A DNA stretch of 64,000 nt from Akkermansia muciniphila (GTDB lineage: Bacteria; Verrucomicrobiota; Verrucomicrobiia; Verrucomicrobiales; V1-33): NCBI GenBank assembly GCA_945861415.1, contig CAMAUV010000001.1:185194-249193 (forward strand), given 5' to 3'. Below the pieces are notes generated by a model. The model worked only from the letters and a program-made list of their open reading frames with translations, had not been told where the DNA came from and ran no database searches. Shown in pieces: positions 44,253-55,051 of this stretch. The position numbers and the translations under genes are program-made. How positions within the stretch are numbered: position 1 is the first letter of the stretch; every line of letters starts with the position of its first letter.

Positions 44253-47200
44253 ATGAAAACACTTGGCCCCCTCTTCTCAGTTCCCCTTCTGGTTGCTGTG
44301 CTCACCTCGCAGGCTGCCGCGCAGGGCACCAGCATCTCGGGTGAAGGCAGTTCCGTGGTGAGGCGGAAGGTCAGTTCGGGCATCGATTTGACCGTGCCCC
44401 AGGAGAAGGGTGCAGATGGCTCCCTTTCTGAGAAGCGTCTCCTCAGGGTCCGCGGCCAGCAGCGCCTGCTGGAAGTCATGACCGATCAGGTAATGGTTCG
44501 GAGCCGCGATGGAAAACAGCGGTTACACCGTTTCAGTGGAAGTAAGGGGCTCATAGGTGCGGCCTCAGAAGCGACAAAGATGCAGAAGATGGCTAAAGGC
44601 AACCGGGCCGATATCGTGGCTTATCCGGTGGACGTCCCCCGCACGGAGGACAACAAAGTGCTTCTCACGCCTAAGGTGAGCGTCCGTCTCATGGAGGGCA
44701 GTGATCCCAAGGCATTTTATCAGTCCTCCGGTGCGATACAGGGCAAAGTTCCGGCCTTTGCCCAGCAGACCATTATTCTCACATACTCCACGGTGGTGGA
44801 AGCCATGGCGGCCGTGGAGAACTTGAATGCAGCGCCGGGGGTGATATCGGCGACCCAGATCATCGCGCTGAAGCGCACCCCTGAGTATCTGCCCGATGAG
44901 AAATATTTTCTCCCCGGCAGGGGGGGCGGCTATGTCTTGGGACCGACGCCGGATAACATACTCGCTCCCGGTCCGGACGGGGTGGGGCCTGTCTTTGGTA
45001 ACTCCGCCTACGCTTGGTGGGCCAATAACCGTGCCTCGGGTATTCCTCCGCTCGGACCATGGTGGCATTATTATTTGACGCCGGGCCCGGTCAGTTCAGT
45101 GCCTACCAAAGTAGTGCTGGGAGACTATCCCGCCATCCCCTACAATCCGGCTTTTCCACTCATCCAGGGAGAATTGTGTGACATTCGGTTGGGCCTCGCG
45201 TGGGAAAACATGGTAAACGGAAGGCGTGTCAGTGGCTATAACGGGAAAATACTCGTTATTGACGATGGTGTAAGGAAAAGCCATGTGGATCTCAACGGCG
45301 GCACCGTGCCTCCGGCGGTGCCTCAGGGCAAAGACATTCACAAGAACTTTTACAAGATCAACGCGCCGCAAGAGTTCCTCCCGGATCCTCTGAATACTTC
45401 AGACTCTCACGGTACAGGTATAGCTGGTCTCATCGCCGCCCGGCAGCACAGCAACGAAACCATCCTCAACGGGGAGGGCATAATCGGGGTGGCTCCCAGT
45501 TCCACCATTCATTCTGTGCTCGCGGCAAAGGGTTTTGTGGATGATGACAACTGGGCGGAGGCTTTTGTATACGGGACCACTCTTGAGGATAAGGATGGTG
45601 ACGGTTTTTTGCATGATGAAACCAACAAAGGCATGGTTAAGTTTGATATCGCGGTGAACGCGTCCGGCGCATCCGGTTCCCAAGTGGCCACCACCCTTTT
45701 CCCCGAGGATTACCTTTGGCATATGGCTATCAAGTTCGGAGCTACGACCCAGCGCAGCTTCAAGGGTGTCGTTTATATCACTTCCGCAGGCAATGGTGCC
45801 GGCGGCGGAGGACCGGGCCACATGAACGTCAACTACTCTGAACAAAAAAACTACATCTACCAGATCGCGGTGGGAGGAATTAGTGATCTCGGCCGCCCGA
45901 TTGGTCGTTCGAATCCCGGAGCGGCCCTCGTTTGTGTGGCCCCGACATGGGGTGATGAATTGCCGCCGCTATTTTCATGGGCCGAGCGTCCCGCGGGCTT
46001 TCCAACGAACCGCCCGTCCATGAAAAATCCCCCGGTCGGTCCGGACGACATTCCCTTTCGCTGGCGCCGGACATCCCAGGGTATCATGACCCTAAGTTAC
46101 GCTGGCTATACTCCGGACTTCACCGGAACGTCTGCGAGCGCCGCCCAAGTGGCTGGCATTGTGGCTCTGATGCTGGATGTGAACCCGCAACTCGGCTACC
46201 GTGATGTAAAGGAAATCCTACTGCGCTCCTGCCGGGTAGCCAGCGATGTAAGGGTAGCCGCGACAACGCCGGGCAGCCTCCTCAACTTGAGATTGCACCC
46301 CACCCAGTGGCGCATGGGCGCCCTTGGACGGCCAATGCACCATAAAATGGGGGCAGGTCTTATCGATGCCAATAAGGCGGTGAAGCTTGCCCAGAACTGG
46401 AACCCTTTGTCGGTGGCTCCGATGGAAATTCCGGCCGTGGATTTCGATCCCAACCTTCCCAATTGGGAAGATCCAACGCGTCTTCCTCATAGAAATATTA
46501 CAAAACGGGACCGTTTCACTGGTGGACTCTACACAGGCTTACCCAACGGCCAACTGATCATGGAAGGCACGACGGACGACAAGTGGCTGAAGATTGGCTT
46601 TTTCCCGACTATTACCGGGCGAATGGAACAAATGGAGTTCCGGTTGCGGCTCCTCCACGGGCGGCGTGGTGACCTCGAAGTCAAGCTGGTAGCACCTCAG
46701 AGTTTGAACTGGGATACCGGTAGTCAGGAGCGGATGGAGAGCATCTTGATGGAGCCTCACCGGGATGACTACACTAACTGCGACGCAAATAACCCCATGG
46801 ACTGGACGTTTACTACCGTCCGCCACTGGGGCGTCATCGGCGGCGGCGATGCAGCCCCGTGGGAATTGTGGATCCGTGACTCTGTGAGGGAGGGCCAGAC
46901 CCTCACCCCAACGCCCGAGGATCCGGTGTATGTCCCCCGCGCCAATTCGGTCGGCGGGAAAATGATCGGCTTCGGATTCCGGGTTCATCAATCTTACGGT
47001 GGGGCTGGGGTTATGGACCCTCCGGTCGTTGTCACTAAAATCCTGAGCATCCCTCCGCAGAGCACCCCAGTGGTGCGCGCTCTAAAAACTGGGGCGCTGG
47101 TCGCTGGTCCCTTAGGGCGGTCCTTTGCGGTGACGAACTGGGATCTTTATCATTCTTCAGAGATTTGTCCGGTGCAACCTTCAAATCCCACGATGGAACC

Positions 47201-48044
47201 ATTCGAGTTTTTCCCGCCGGGGCGCCGTTTGCCGGAAGACACCTCGGTGACGCCGGTATTGGTGCCGCTGGAGACGGCTACTTTGACCATTCTCAACCCG
47301 CTGGCAGAGTGGCCGCAGCGCCCGCTGCCACCTTCATGGGTAAGCTTTTACAATCCGCCGCCTCCATTCCTGCCGCCGCCGCCTCCCACTCCGGCAACCG
47401 AGGGTGCCTACGGGGCGCTCGGCTGCCGTCCGCCATGGGTGACTGATGACATGCTGACACTTAATCGGAACCACTTAATTCTTCGTAACCCCGAGAACCC
47501 AGATCCGCTCACAAATTTTATTCACGTCCGGCTAAACCGGAAGAACGGCACGCTGGAAGTCATTCCGCAGAACTTGGGAACTTACAAGATAAAGGTTTAT
47601 GCCGAAAGCCTGCTCGGGTTGAGCAAACCCCAGGAAATCACCATCAAAGTGGAACGCCCCGGTTATGGTTTGTGGCGGGATACTTTCTTTGCTCCGCCTG
47701 ACAATTCTGATCTCGCCATCTCCGGATATTTTGCCGATCCCGATGGCGATGGGGTCGTGAACGCCCTCGAATACACTCTTGGCCTGAATCCCACCGTGGC
47801 TGATCCGGCTCCGATTCCTCCTTACACGGTGGAAGGCAATGAAATTGTCTTCCGTTGGCGGCATGACTTTTCCAAGACTGATGTCACCCAATTTGCTCAG
47901 ATCTCTTCGGATCTTGAGAGTTGGACCGATGTCACAGCGGTTCAGACTGCCTTAAATGGCGACATTGAGGACCTCGAATTCCGGCTGCCATTCACGCCGG
48001 ACGTGCGCCACTTCTTCCGACTCAAAGCGGTGCCACCCCCTTAG
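44253..48044 (+). CDS. Secreted subtilisin/kexin-like serine protease with P-domain
   Basis: 1263 residues from the ATG at 44253 (signal peptide MKTLGPLFSVPLLVAVLTSQAAA). The S8 catalytic triad is complete: Asp337 ('VIDDGV'), His386 ('DSHGTGIAGLI') and Ser627 ('GTSASAAQVAGIVALML'), with the oxyanion Asn514 ('TSAGNG'). A P/homo-B domain follows (about 762-890, 'MEFRLRLLHGRRGDLEVKLVAP', 'WTFTTVRHWG'), as in kexins, then proline-rich and beta modules and a terminal 'DPDGDGVVNALEYTLGLNP' segment. A long N-terminal region of about 300 residues may act as a propeptide. Target proteins unknown. Confidence 0.92.
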   Translation: MKTLGPLFSVPLLVAVLTSQAAAQGTSISGEGSSVVRRKVSSGIDLTVPQEKGADGSLSEKRLLRVRGQQRLLEVMTDQVMVRSRDGKQRLHRFSGSKGLIGAASEATKMQKMAKGNRADIVAYPVDVPRTEDNKVLLTPKVSVRLMEGSDPKAFYQSSGAIQGKVPAFAQQTIILTYSTVVEAMAAVENLNAAPGVISATQIIALKRTPEYLPDEKYFLPGRGGGYVLGPTPDNILAPGPDGVGPVFGNSAYAWWANNRASGIPPLGPWWHYYLTPGPVSSVPTKVVLGDYPAIPYNPAFPLIQGELCDIRLGLAWENMVNGRRVSGYNGKILVIDDGVRKSHVDLNGGTVPPAVPQGKDIHKNFYKINAPQEFLPDPLNTSDSHGTGIAGLIAARQHSNETILNGEGIIGVAPSSTIHSVLAAKGFVDDDNWAEAFVYGTTLEDKDGDGFLHDETNKGMVKFDIAVNASGASGSQVATTLFPEDYLWHMAIKFGATTQRSFKGVVYITSAGNGAGGGGPGHMNVNYSEQKNYIYQIAVGGISDLGRPIGRSNPGAALVCVAPTWGDELPPLFSWAERPAGFPTNRPSMKNPPVGPDDIPFRWRRTSQGIMTLSYAGYTPDFTGTSASAAQVAGIVALMLDVNPQLGYRDVKEILLRSCRVASDVRVAATTPGSLLNLRLHPTQWRMGALGRPMHHKMGAGLIDANKAVKLAQNWNPLSVAPMEIPAVDFDPNLPNWEDPTRLPHRNITKRDRFTGGLYTGLPNGQLIMEGTTDDKWLKIGFFPTITGRMEQMEFRLRLLHGRRGDLEVKLVAPQSLNWDTGSQERMESILMEPHRDDYTNCDANNPMDWTFTTVRHWGVIGGGDAAPWELWIRDSVREGQTLTPTPEDPVYVPRANSVGGKMIGFGFRVHQSYGGAGVMDPPVVVTKILSIPPQSTPVVRALKTGALVAGPLGRSFAVTNWDLYHSSEICPVQPSNPTMEPFEFFPPGRRLPEDTSVTPVLVPLETATLTILNPLAEWPQRPLPPSWVSFYNPPPPFLPPPPPTPATEGAYGALGCRPPWVTDDMLTLNRNHLILRNPENPDPLTNFIHVRLNRKNGTLEVIPQNLGTYKIKVYAESLLGLSKPQEITIKVERPGYGLWRDTFFAPPDNSDLAISGYFADPDGDGVVNALEYTLGLNPTVADPAPIPPYTVEGNEIVFRWRHDFSKTDVTQFAQISSDLESWTDVTAVQTALNGDIEDLEFRLPFTPDVRHFFRLKAVPPP

Positions 48045-48070
48045 TGAAGATTGGCCGGCCCTGATCAGAA

Positions 48071-48103
48071 AACCGCTGCCTGAGTCCCGGGCAGCGGTTT
48101 TTT
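48071..48103 (+). terminator. Rho-independent terminator after the protease gene
   Basis: Perfect 10-bp stem (aaccgctgcc / ggcagcggtt, arms 48071-48080 and 48090-48099) with a 9-base loop, followed by a T6 tract ending at 48103. It lies 26 bases after the stop of the protease gene. Confidence 0.93.
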
Positions 48104-48186
48104 CTTAAATTCCACAGGAGCCGGTGATTGCATTTTATGCGGGCTGCCGTTAGAGGAGAGCACCTCTTTTCAAATTGTTTCTGCTC

Positions 48187-50718
48187 ATGCGATTCATCAC
48201 CAGCCTGTGCCTTGCTGCCGCCCTTTCCGGCGCAGCCGTAATGGCGCAACTGGAGTCGCCGCCCCCGGCATCCCTTGCGCCGCCGAAAGCGGACCCTGGC
48301 ATCCCGCCGGTTACGGCCATAGAACCCGCGCCGGCCACCCCGCCGGCATCCAGCGGTGGAGGCATTCCGGGATTGCCTCCCCCTGTGCCGGATGATGCAG
48401 GCCCGCTGCCAAAGCCCCCGTCCGCGTCCCCCGGTCCGGTGCTCCCTTCAAAGATTCGCGAAAATATGCCCGTGCCTACGCCCGATGACAAGTGGGAGGC
48501 GCTGCGGCAAAAGCTGGATGCCATCAGCAACCTGCGCATTGATGCCACGGACCTCAAACTCAAAGACGGCAAAGTCCAGCTCGTGCCCCGCAACGGCATG
48601 CTCCACTTTGAAGCGGATGGCATGGAAGTCTTCGCCGGCGGCGCAGATTACGACTCGGACAAAGACGACCTCCACTTCACAGGGGATGTCGCCATCTACC
48701 GCGATGACGCCATCTATCGCGGGGAGAGCGCCACCTACAACCTCACCAGCCGCCAGATTGATGCCTCCGGCATGCGCAGCAGCTACGAACCGTTGTTCTT
48801 CAAAGCCGGCAGCATCCGTTCCACTGCCAACAACGAGCTCTCCGAAATCCGGCTCGATGCGCCGGAGTTTACCACGGACGACAGCACCGATCCCACCTAC
48901 CGCATCACAGCGGAACGGGTCGAACTATATCCCGCAGACCGGGTCGTCTTCCACAAACTCCGCATCAAGGCCGGGGACACCACACTTTTTTATCTGCCCA
49001 AAGTCTCCCAGCAGCTTGATGCCGAACTCGCCTACACCTTGACCCCGGGCTATCTCAGCAACCTCGGCGGCATCCTGCTCAACCGCTACAATACCACCAT
49101 CGGCGACCGTAGCAGCATCAGTTATCAGCTCGACCTCTACAGCCGCCGCGGGGTGGGGGCCGGCTTTGAATTGAACAGCCGCAAGTACGGCCGCGATTCC
49201 CGTTTTGGAAAATTCAAGTATTACTGGCTGCACGACAGTGATCCTGCCATCACCAACACTTTCTCTTCCGCCTCGCGTGAGAACGTTGACCAAAGCCGCT
49301 ACCGGGTGAATCTGCAGCACCGCGTCTATCTTCCGGTGAAAAACGAGGGCGACCTCTATGTAGACGTCGACATCAATTCGGTGAGCGATGCGTTCCTCTA
49401 CGAGGACTTTTTCCAGTCCGACTTCCGGGACAACCCCCAGCCGGACAATCTCATCAATATCGTGAAGCGCGGCGACCGCGGCGAGATCAGCCTCTACGGG
49501 CGCTTTCGGATCAACGATTTTTACCAGACCGATACCCGGCTCCCAGAGTTTGCGATCGACCGCGTCATCCAGCCCCTGTGGAATACCGGTCTCTTCATAT
49601 CCGGGAGTTCCAGCTTCGGCCGGCTGGAGGAGCACCTTGGCGACGACGATCAGAAGCGCACCGAGGCTGCCATCGATGCACTTGGCCCTCCCAATCCCGG
49701 TAATCAGGCGCAGATTGATGCGCTGCGCGCCAGCCTTGTGATGCCCGCCTTCACCCGCTCCCAAGCACGGACCCAGCTTTATTATCCCATCATGCTCCAT
49801 GACGGCATCACCATCATCCCTCACATCGGATCAGGGTTCAGCAGCTATTCCAGCATCGACGGCATCCGCCCGCTGGATGACAGCCGCTTCCTCTTTTCTG
49901 CAGGGCTTGATGCCTCCGTTAAGTTCTCCCGCGTCTATGATGATCTCGTCATTCCGTCACTTGGGCTCGATGGATTGCGCCACATCATTCAGCCTTACCT
50001 GAACTGGTCCTTTGTCAGCGCCGATGATCTCGGCGGAGGGTTCTCCGGGATCGACCGCCTTGCGCCCTCCACCCGCCCGCGCCCGTTGGGCCTATCTCAG
50101 TTCACTGCCATCGATTCCCTGCGCGATTGGAATATTGCGCGTCTCGGTGTGGCCAATCGCTTCCAAACCCGGCGCGACAGCGCCACCTACTCGTGGCTCT
50201 GCACCAATACCTACATCGACACGTTCATTGATGATCCGGAGTATGACCGTGACTTTTCCAATCTGTATCAGGACGTTGAGTGGCGGCCGATTCCGTGGGT
50301 GAAACTCAGCGCCGGCGCTCAAATACCCATCAGCAACAAGGAGGCCAAATTCAGCGAGTTCAATGCGAGGGCCACGTTCATGCCGACGGATTCGTTGGAG
50401 TTCAGCATCGGCCCGCGCATTCTCCGCAGCCATCCTGTTTTCCGGGACAGCAGCCTTATCGACTTCGGGGCCTACGCCCGCATCAATGAAAACTGGGGAT
50501 TCAGCGTCTACGAGCGCTATGAAATGGAGGACAGCACCCTCGAGACGCAGCAATACACCATCCACCGTGACCTCAGCAACTGGATCGCCAGCCTCGGCGC
50601 CGTCATCCGTGACCACCGCGGTCAAAATGAGTGGGGCGTGCTCCTTTCTCTTACCCTCAAAGATTTCCCCGCCGTCCGCTTGCCGGTGGATTTCGATCCT
50701 TCGGGAGGGCGTCAGTAG
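48187..50718 (+). CDS. lptD: LptD/OstA-like outer-membrane LPS assembly protein
   Basis: 843 residues from the ATG at 48187; a TTG at 48175 is also possible. A signal peptide and a proline-rich stretch of about 60 residues precede an OstA-type jellyroll ('GMLHFEADGMEVFAGGADYDSDKDDLHFTGDVAIYRDDAIYRGESATYNL'-like pattern at about 135-185). Then comes a long beta-barrel region ('YFWL'-type aromatic strands, 'SQFTAIDSLRDWNIARLGVANRFQTRRD') as in LptD. It would insert lipopolysaccharide into the outer leaflet. The next gene starts 9 bases downstream. Divergence from proteobacterial LptD makes the symbol provisional. Confidence 0.75.
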   Translation: MRFITSLCLAAALSGAAVMAQLESPPPASLAPPKADPGIPPVTAIEPAPATPPASSGGGIPGLPPPVPDDAGPLPKPPSASPGPVLPSKIRENMPVPTPDDKWEALRQKLDAISNLRIDATDLKLKDGKVQLVPRNGMLHFEADGMEVFAGGADYDSDKDDLHFTGDVAIYRDDAIYRGESATYNLTSRQIDASGMRSSYEPLFFKAGSIRSTANNELSEIRLDAPEFTTDDSTDPTYRITAERVELYPADRVVFHKLRIKAGDTTLFYLPKVSQQLDAELAYTLTPGYLSNLGGILLNRYNTTIGDRSSISYQLDLYSRRGVGAGFELNSRKYGRDSRFGKFKYYWLHDSDPAITNTFSSASRENVDQSRYRVNLQHRVYLPVKNEGDLYVDVDINSVSDAFLYEDFFQSDFRDNPQPDNLINIVKRGDRGEISLYGRFRINDFYQTDTRLPEFAIDRVIQPLWNTGLFISGSSSFGRLEEHLGDDDQKRTEAAIDALGPPNPGNQAQIDALRASLVMPAFTRSQARTQLYYPIMLHDGITIIPHIGSGFSSYSSIDGIRPLDDSRFLFSAGLDASVKFSRVYDDLVIPSLGLDGLRHIIQPYLNWSFVSADDLGGGFSGIDRLAPSTRPRPLGLSQFTAIDSLRDWNIARLGVANRFQTRRDSATYSWLCTNTYIDTFIDDPEYDRDFSNLYQDVEWRPIPWVKLSAGAQIPISNKEAKFSEFNARATFMPTDSLEFSIGPRILRSHPVFRDSSLIDFGAYARINENWGFSVYERYEMEDSTLETQQYTIHRDLSNWIASLGAVIRDHRGQNEWGVLLSLTLKDFPAVRLPVDFDPSGGRQ

Positions 50719-50727
50719 CATTAGAAT

Positions 50728-52029
50728 ATGCAGTTCATGGGTGCCTACTTCCTCCGCCGTTTCCTGTTAATCCCGCCGACACTTTTTGGTGTTACACTGG
50801 TCGTCTTCTTGCTCACGCGCTTCGTACCTGGAGGGCCGCTGGAGCAGCGGCTAGCGGAAATGCGCAAAGCCGGTGATGGTGGGGCCAGCGCTGGACCCGG
50901 CGGGGCGCAGGCGCTTTCGGAGGATCAACTGGAACAGTTGAAAGTGACCTACCGGCTCGATATCGGCGTGGTAGAGGGATACTTCGCATGGCTCGGCGTC
51001 TGGCCGTATGCCGACCAGCGGAAGAAGATCGAGTTTGGAGAGACAGAGAAGCAACTACTCTTGCGCTCGCCGGGGCCGCGCGATCCGCTTCTCGTGAAGC
51101 GTAAAGAGTCCGGGGAATTTGAAGTGCTGAATCCAGACGGAAAGCTAAGCAGCACCTGGAAGTGGCGGATTTCGGAGTCGCAGTCAGCGAAGCCGACCAC
51201 GGCAACTGCTGATCCTGCTGCGCCGACGCCACCAAAAATCGAAGAGGTGGAAATCTACCGCGAGCGCTTCTCCGGCGTGCTTCAGGGGGACTTTGGCAAC
51301 TCCTTTCGCTACGGCGAGCCGGTCATGGATGTGATTCTGGCCCGCTGGCCGACGACGATTTATTTCGCGGTGCTTTCGCTTCTGGTCAGCTATCTCATCA
51401 GCATTCCGCTCGGCATCTTCAAAGCCCTGAAACATCGCCGCTGGCAGGACAATATTTCCTCTACGCTCATCTTCGGAGGCTACGCCATCCCGGGCTATGC
51501 TCTTGCCGCCTTGCTCGCAACTTCATGGCTGGTGCGCAATGACTGGTTCCCCACCGGCGGGCTGACGAGTTACAATTTCCTGGACCTCAGCGCCTGGGGC
51601 AAAGTGAAAGACATCGCCCACCACACGGTGCTGCCGCTCTGTTGCTACCTCATCGGTGCCTTCGCCTTCCTCAGCATGCTGATGAAAAATCAGCTTATGG
51701 ACAATCTCTCCGCCGACTATGTGCGCACGGCGGTGGCGAAAGGAGTGCCCTATCACAAGGCCGTTACCGGCCACGCGTTGCGGAACGCGCTCATCCCCAT
51801 CGCCACCAATCTCGGCTTCGCGCTCTCTGCTTTCGTCGGCGGATCGTTCCTCATCGAGCGCGTTTTCGACATTAATGGACTTGGTCTGCTGGGCTTTGAG
51901 TCCATTGTGGACCGCGACTACCCCATTGTGATGGCCATCGTCTCCATCTCCGCGCTCTTCATGCTGCTCGGGAACATCCTCAGCGACTTTCTTGTCGCGA
52001 TGGTGGACCCGCGCGTTCGTTTTGACTGA
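50728..52029 (+). CDS. Peptide ABC transporter permease, YejB/OppB-like
   Basis: 433 residues with an N-terminal helix ('YFLRRFLLIPPTLFGVTLVVFLLTRFVPGGP'), an enlarged periplasmic segment of about 130 residues, then the binding-protein-dependent permease domain ('YFAVLSLLVSYLISIPLGI', 'EAA-like loop ...DYVRTAVAKGVPYHKAVTGHALRNALIPI'). The long N-terminal insert and 'FGNSFRY' motif match YejB better than OppB. It forms the membrane channel with the YejE-like partner 5 bases downstream. Confidence 0.9.
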   Translation: MQFMGAYFLRRFLLIPPTLFGVTLVVFLLTRFVPGGPLEQRLAEMRKAGDGGASAGPGGAQALSEDQLEQLKVTYRLDIGVVEGYFAWLGVWPYADQRKKIEFGETEKQLLLRSPGPRDPLLVKRKESGEFEVLNPDGKLSSTWKWRISESQSAKPTTATADPAAPTPPKIEEVEIYRERFSGVLQGDFGNSFRYGEPVMDVILARWPTTIYFAVLSLLVSYLISIPLGIFKALKHRRWQDNISSTLIFGGYAIPGYALAALLATSWLVRNDWFPTGGLTSYNFLDLSAWGKVKDIAHHTVLPLCCYLIGAFAFLSMLMKNQLMDNLSADYVRTAVAKGVPYHKAVTGHALRNALIPIATNLGFALSAFVGGSFLIERVFDINGLGLLGFESIVDRDYPIVMAIVSISALFMLLGNILSDFLVAMVDPRVRFD

Positions 52030-52034
52030 ATCTC

Positions 52035-53096
52035 ATGTCGCTCAACCCGCTCACCCGCAAACGCCTCCAGCGCTTCCGCTCTATCAAGCGGGGTTACTGG
52101 TCGCTCATCCTGCTGGCGCTGATGCTCGTGCTGGCACTGGTGGCGGAGTTGTGGGTCAATGGCCGCGCGCTCATCGTGCGCTACGAAGGCAAGACCTACT
52201 TCCCCACCTACGGCGCCATCATTCCCGGCGATACCTTCGGCGAGGAGTATAAATACGAAACGAACTACCGCGCGCTAAAGGATCGCTTCGCCAAAGAGGA
52301 CAGAGGCAACTGGGTGCTCATGCCGCTCGTGCCATGGGGGCCGCAGGATAGTGATTTCCGGCCCGGTGTCAGCCATCCGCAGCCGCCCAGTGGCGAACAC
52401 ACCCACTGGCTGGGCACGGACGTAACTGGACGTGATGTGCTGTCGCGCATGGTTTATGGTTTTCGGAACGTGATTCTCTTCTCGCTGAGCTACACGCTGC
52501 TCACCATGTTTGTGGCTGTCGTCATCGGCTGCCTTATGGGTTATCTCGGGGGCGCGGTGGACCTCATTGGCCAGCGAATCGTGGAAATCTGGGCCAATAT
52601 CCCGTTCCTCTACATTGTCATGATCGGCATCTCGCTGGTTCCGGCGGATGTGGGCACGGCTCCGCGCATCCTCATTCTCCTGTTCATAATGGTCATTTTC
52701 GCATGGACCACCAAGGCGTGGTTCCTCCGCACTGCTACGCTCAAGGAAAAGGCACGTGACTATGTGGCCTCTGCCCGCCTCGCCGGTGCCGGACCTCTGC
52801 GTCTCATCTTCCGGCACATCCTACCCAATACCATTTCCACGCTGATCACCTTCCTGCCCTTCACCGTCGCGGCTGGTATCACGGCGCTCACGGCGCTGGA
52901 CTTCCTCAATTTCGGCCTCCCCCGCCCCACGCCGAGCTGGGGCGAGATGCTCCATGTGGGACTCGATAACAAAGACGCGCAGTGGATCGTGCTCTCCGCG
53001 TTCGGTGGCCTGGTCTCAGTGCTGTTGTTGGTAACCTTCGTCGGCGAAGCTGTGCGCGAGGCCTACGATCCCCGGAAATTCACCACCTACCGATGA
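52035..53096 (+). CDS. Peptide ABC transporter permease, YejE/OppC-like
   Basis: 353 residues. The start 'NPLTRKRLQRFRSIKRGYWSLILLALMLVLAL' is the OppC_N/YejE N-terminus. The periplasmic segment has 'HWLGTDVTGRDVLSRMVYGFRNVILFSL', a strong YejE/DppC signature, and the EAA loop 'ARDYVASARLAGAGPLRLIFRHILPNTI'. It pairs with the YejB-like permease. Its stop overlaps the start of the binding-protein gene (ATGA at 53093), so translation is coupled. Confidence 0.92.
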   Translation: MSLNPLTRKRLQRFRSIKRGYWSLILLALMLVLALVAELWVNGRALIVRYEGKTYFPTYGAIIPGDTFGEEYKYETNYRALKDRFAKEDRGNWVLMPLVPWGPQDSDFRPGVSHPQPPSGEHTHWLGTDVTGRDVLSRMVYGFRNVILFSLSYTLLTMFVAVVIGCLMGYLGGAVDLIGQRIVEIWANIPFLYIVMIGISLVPADVGTAPRILILLFIMVIFAWTTKAWFLRTATLKEKARDYVASARLAGAGPLRLIFRHILPNTISTLITFLPFTVAAGITALTALDFLNFGLPRPTPSWGEMLHVGLDNKDAQWIVLSAFGGLVSVLLLVTFVGEAVREAYDPRKFTTYR

Positions 53097-55051
53097 ACGC
53101 TGACCTAACAGTGGCCCTCACACGCCGCCGCGCCCTTCAACTGAGCGCCGGTGCCGCCGCCGCCGCATTCACCGGCTGCCGCCAAGAGGAGCGGCCCTTC
53201 AATTACAAACCCGAACGTGCCCCGCTGCCGGAGGAAGCGATGGAATTCTTCCGCCGCTACCCGGACTTCTTCGTCTTCTCCTCCCCGGATAAATTGCCGG
53301 CGGATTTGAAATGGGAGGACGGTGCCGGCGTGCCGGAACTCGGCGACCCCGCAGCGAAAAAAGGCGGCACCTATTATCAGTATAATCCCGACTTTCCGCG
53401 TACACTTCGGTTCATCGGTCCGGATGCCAGCGGAGGATTCCGCAAATACATCCTCGACAGCAACGCCCTCTACCTCACCCGGCAGCATCCTGAAACGCTG
53501 CAGTGGTATCCTGAACTTGCCGCTCAATGGGCCTTTGATCCCGATGGACGCACCATCTACTTTAAACTCGACCCCGCTGCGACGTTCAGCGACGGTGTGC
53601 CGGTCCGTGCAGACGACTATCTCTTCTGCTTCTATTTCATGCGGTGCAACTACACCGCCGACCTCTGGTATCAGCAGCATTATACCGACACCTTCACCCG
53701 ACTGGTCAAATTTGATGACCTTACAATTGCCCTGACCATGCGGGACAAGAAACCGGATCTGCTCTACAAAACCTCCGCCGCACGTCCGGTGCCTGTGCAC
53801 TTTTACCTCGAACTCGCCGATGACTGGCAGGAGGTGTATCAGTGGAAGTTCGAACCCACCACCGGGGCCTATGAAGTGCGTTCGGAAAACGTGGATAAGG
53901 GCCGCCGCATCGTGCTCACCAAGGTGAAGAACTGGTGGGCCGCAGACCGCAAGCATATGCGCTACCGGTTCAACGTGAACCGCATGAGTTTCGTGACCAT
54001 CCGGGACACGAACAAGGCCTTCGAGGTCTTCCGCAAAGGCGAGCAGGACATCTTCACCATGCGCCTGTCTGAGTTCTGGCACCGTAAGATGGCCAATGAC
54101 AATCCCCTCGTCGCTGCGGGCTACGTTGAGAAAGCCGTCTTCTACAACCAAATCCCGCGAGTGACGTGGGGGTTTAGCATCAACCGCTCGCGTCCGCTGC
54201 TCAAAGAGAAGCCCGTCCGCCAGGGAATCCAGTTTGCTATGAACTGGGACGTGGTGCTGCGTGAGGTTTTCAAGGGCGACGCCACCCGGATGCAGACCAG
54301 TTCCGACGGTTATCCAGAGGTCACCTTCCCGGACATCAAGACCCGCGGTTTTGATATCACTGCGGCCGAGAAATGCTTCATGGAGTCCGGCTTCACCAAG
54401 CGTGGCCCGGACGGAATTTTTATGAACGATAAAGGCGAGCGCCTCTCGTTCACCATGACCACCGGCTACAAGATGTTCGCCGATGTGCTCACCATTCTGA
54501 AAAAGGAAGCCGTCAAAGCCGGTGTGGAGTTCAACCTTGAGATCATCGAACAGACGGCCGCGTGGAAGAAATCGGATGAGAAGAAACACGACATCTTCTT
54601 CGGTGCGAAAAATGTCTCCGTTGAGATGTATCCACGGTTCCGCGAGACGTGGCACAGTTCCAACGCCTACAAAGAGGACGGGTCCATCAAGACGGACACG
54701 AATAACGAAACGCAGACCGCCAGCAAGGAACTGGATGCCCTGATCGAAGCATACGAGAAGGCCGACAATATGCCGGAGATTGTGCGCCTCGCCCGCGAGA
54801 TGATGGCATGGCTCAATGATGATGCTGCCTTTGTGCCTGCATGGGTACAGGATTACTATCGGGTGGCCCATTGGCGCTGGATGCGATTCCCCAAAGGCTT
54901 CAACGCCCGCACCAGTCGCGACTGGGAGGAATACAACCTCTTCTGGATAGACGCGGAGATGAAGGAGGAAACGCTGCGCGCCATGAAGGAGGGCCGCACC
55001 TTCCCGCCGCAAATCCAGACCTTTGACCAATGGAAGGAGAGGCAGGCATGA
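53093..55051 (+). CDS. Extracellular solute-binding protein, family 5 (YejA/OppA-like)
   Basis: 652 residues from the ATG at 53093. The N-terminus ('[20 protein letters not shown]') combines a twin-arginine-like run with a lipobox, so a Tat-exported lipoprotein is likely. The body is an SBP_bac_5 domain ('[39 protein letters not shown]', '[28 protein letters not shown]'). It captures peptides or peptide-like compounds for the permeases encoded just upstream. Length is near that of YejA. ATGA overlaps on both sides tie it tightly into the operon. Confidence 0.92.
   Translation: MNADLTVALTRRRALQLSAGAAAAAFTGCRQEERPFNYKPERAPLPEEAMEFFRRYPDFFVFSSPDKLPADLKWEDGAGVPELGDPAAKKGGTYYQYNPDFPRTLRFIGPDASGGFRKYILDSNALYLTRQHPETLQWYPELAAQWAFDPDGRTIYFKLDPAATFSDGVPVRADDYLFCFYFMRCNYTADLWYQQHYTDTFTRLVKFDDLTIALTMRDKKPDLLYKTSAARPVPVHFYLELADDWQEVYQWKFEPTTGAYEVRSENVDKGRRIVLTKVKNWWAADRKHMRYRFNVNRMSFVTIRDTNKAFEVFRKGEQDIFTMRLSEFWHRKMANDNPLVAAGYVEKAVFYNQIPRVTWGFSINRSRPLLKEKPVRQGIQFAMNWDVVLREVFKGDATRMQTSSDGYPEVTFPDIKTRGFDITAAEKCFMESGFTKRGPDGIFMNDKGERLSFTMTTGYKMFADVLTILKKEAVKAGVEFNLEIIEQTAAWKKSDEKKHDIFFGAKNVSVEMYPRFRETWHSSNAYKEDGSIKTDTNNETQTASKELDALIEAYEKADNMPEIVRLAREMMAWLNDDAAFVPAWVQDYYRVAHWRWMRFPKGFNARTSRDWEEYNLFWIDAEMKEETLRAMKEGRTFPPQIQTFDQWKERQA

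Noticed and set aside
53105-55030. Long antisense frame of 641 codons opposite the solute-binding protein
   Set aside because: High-GC codon usage leaves the reverse frame open by chance; the sense frame has a recognised family, signal peptide and coupled start.
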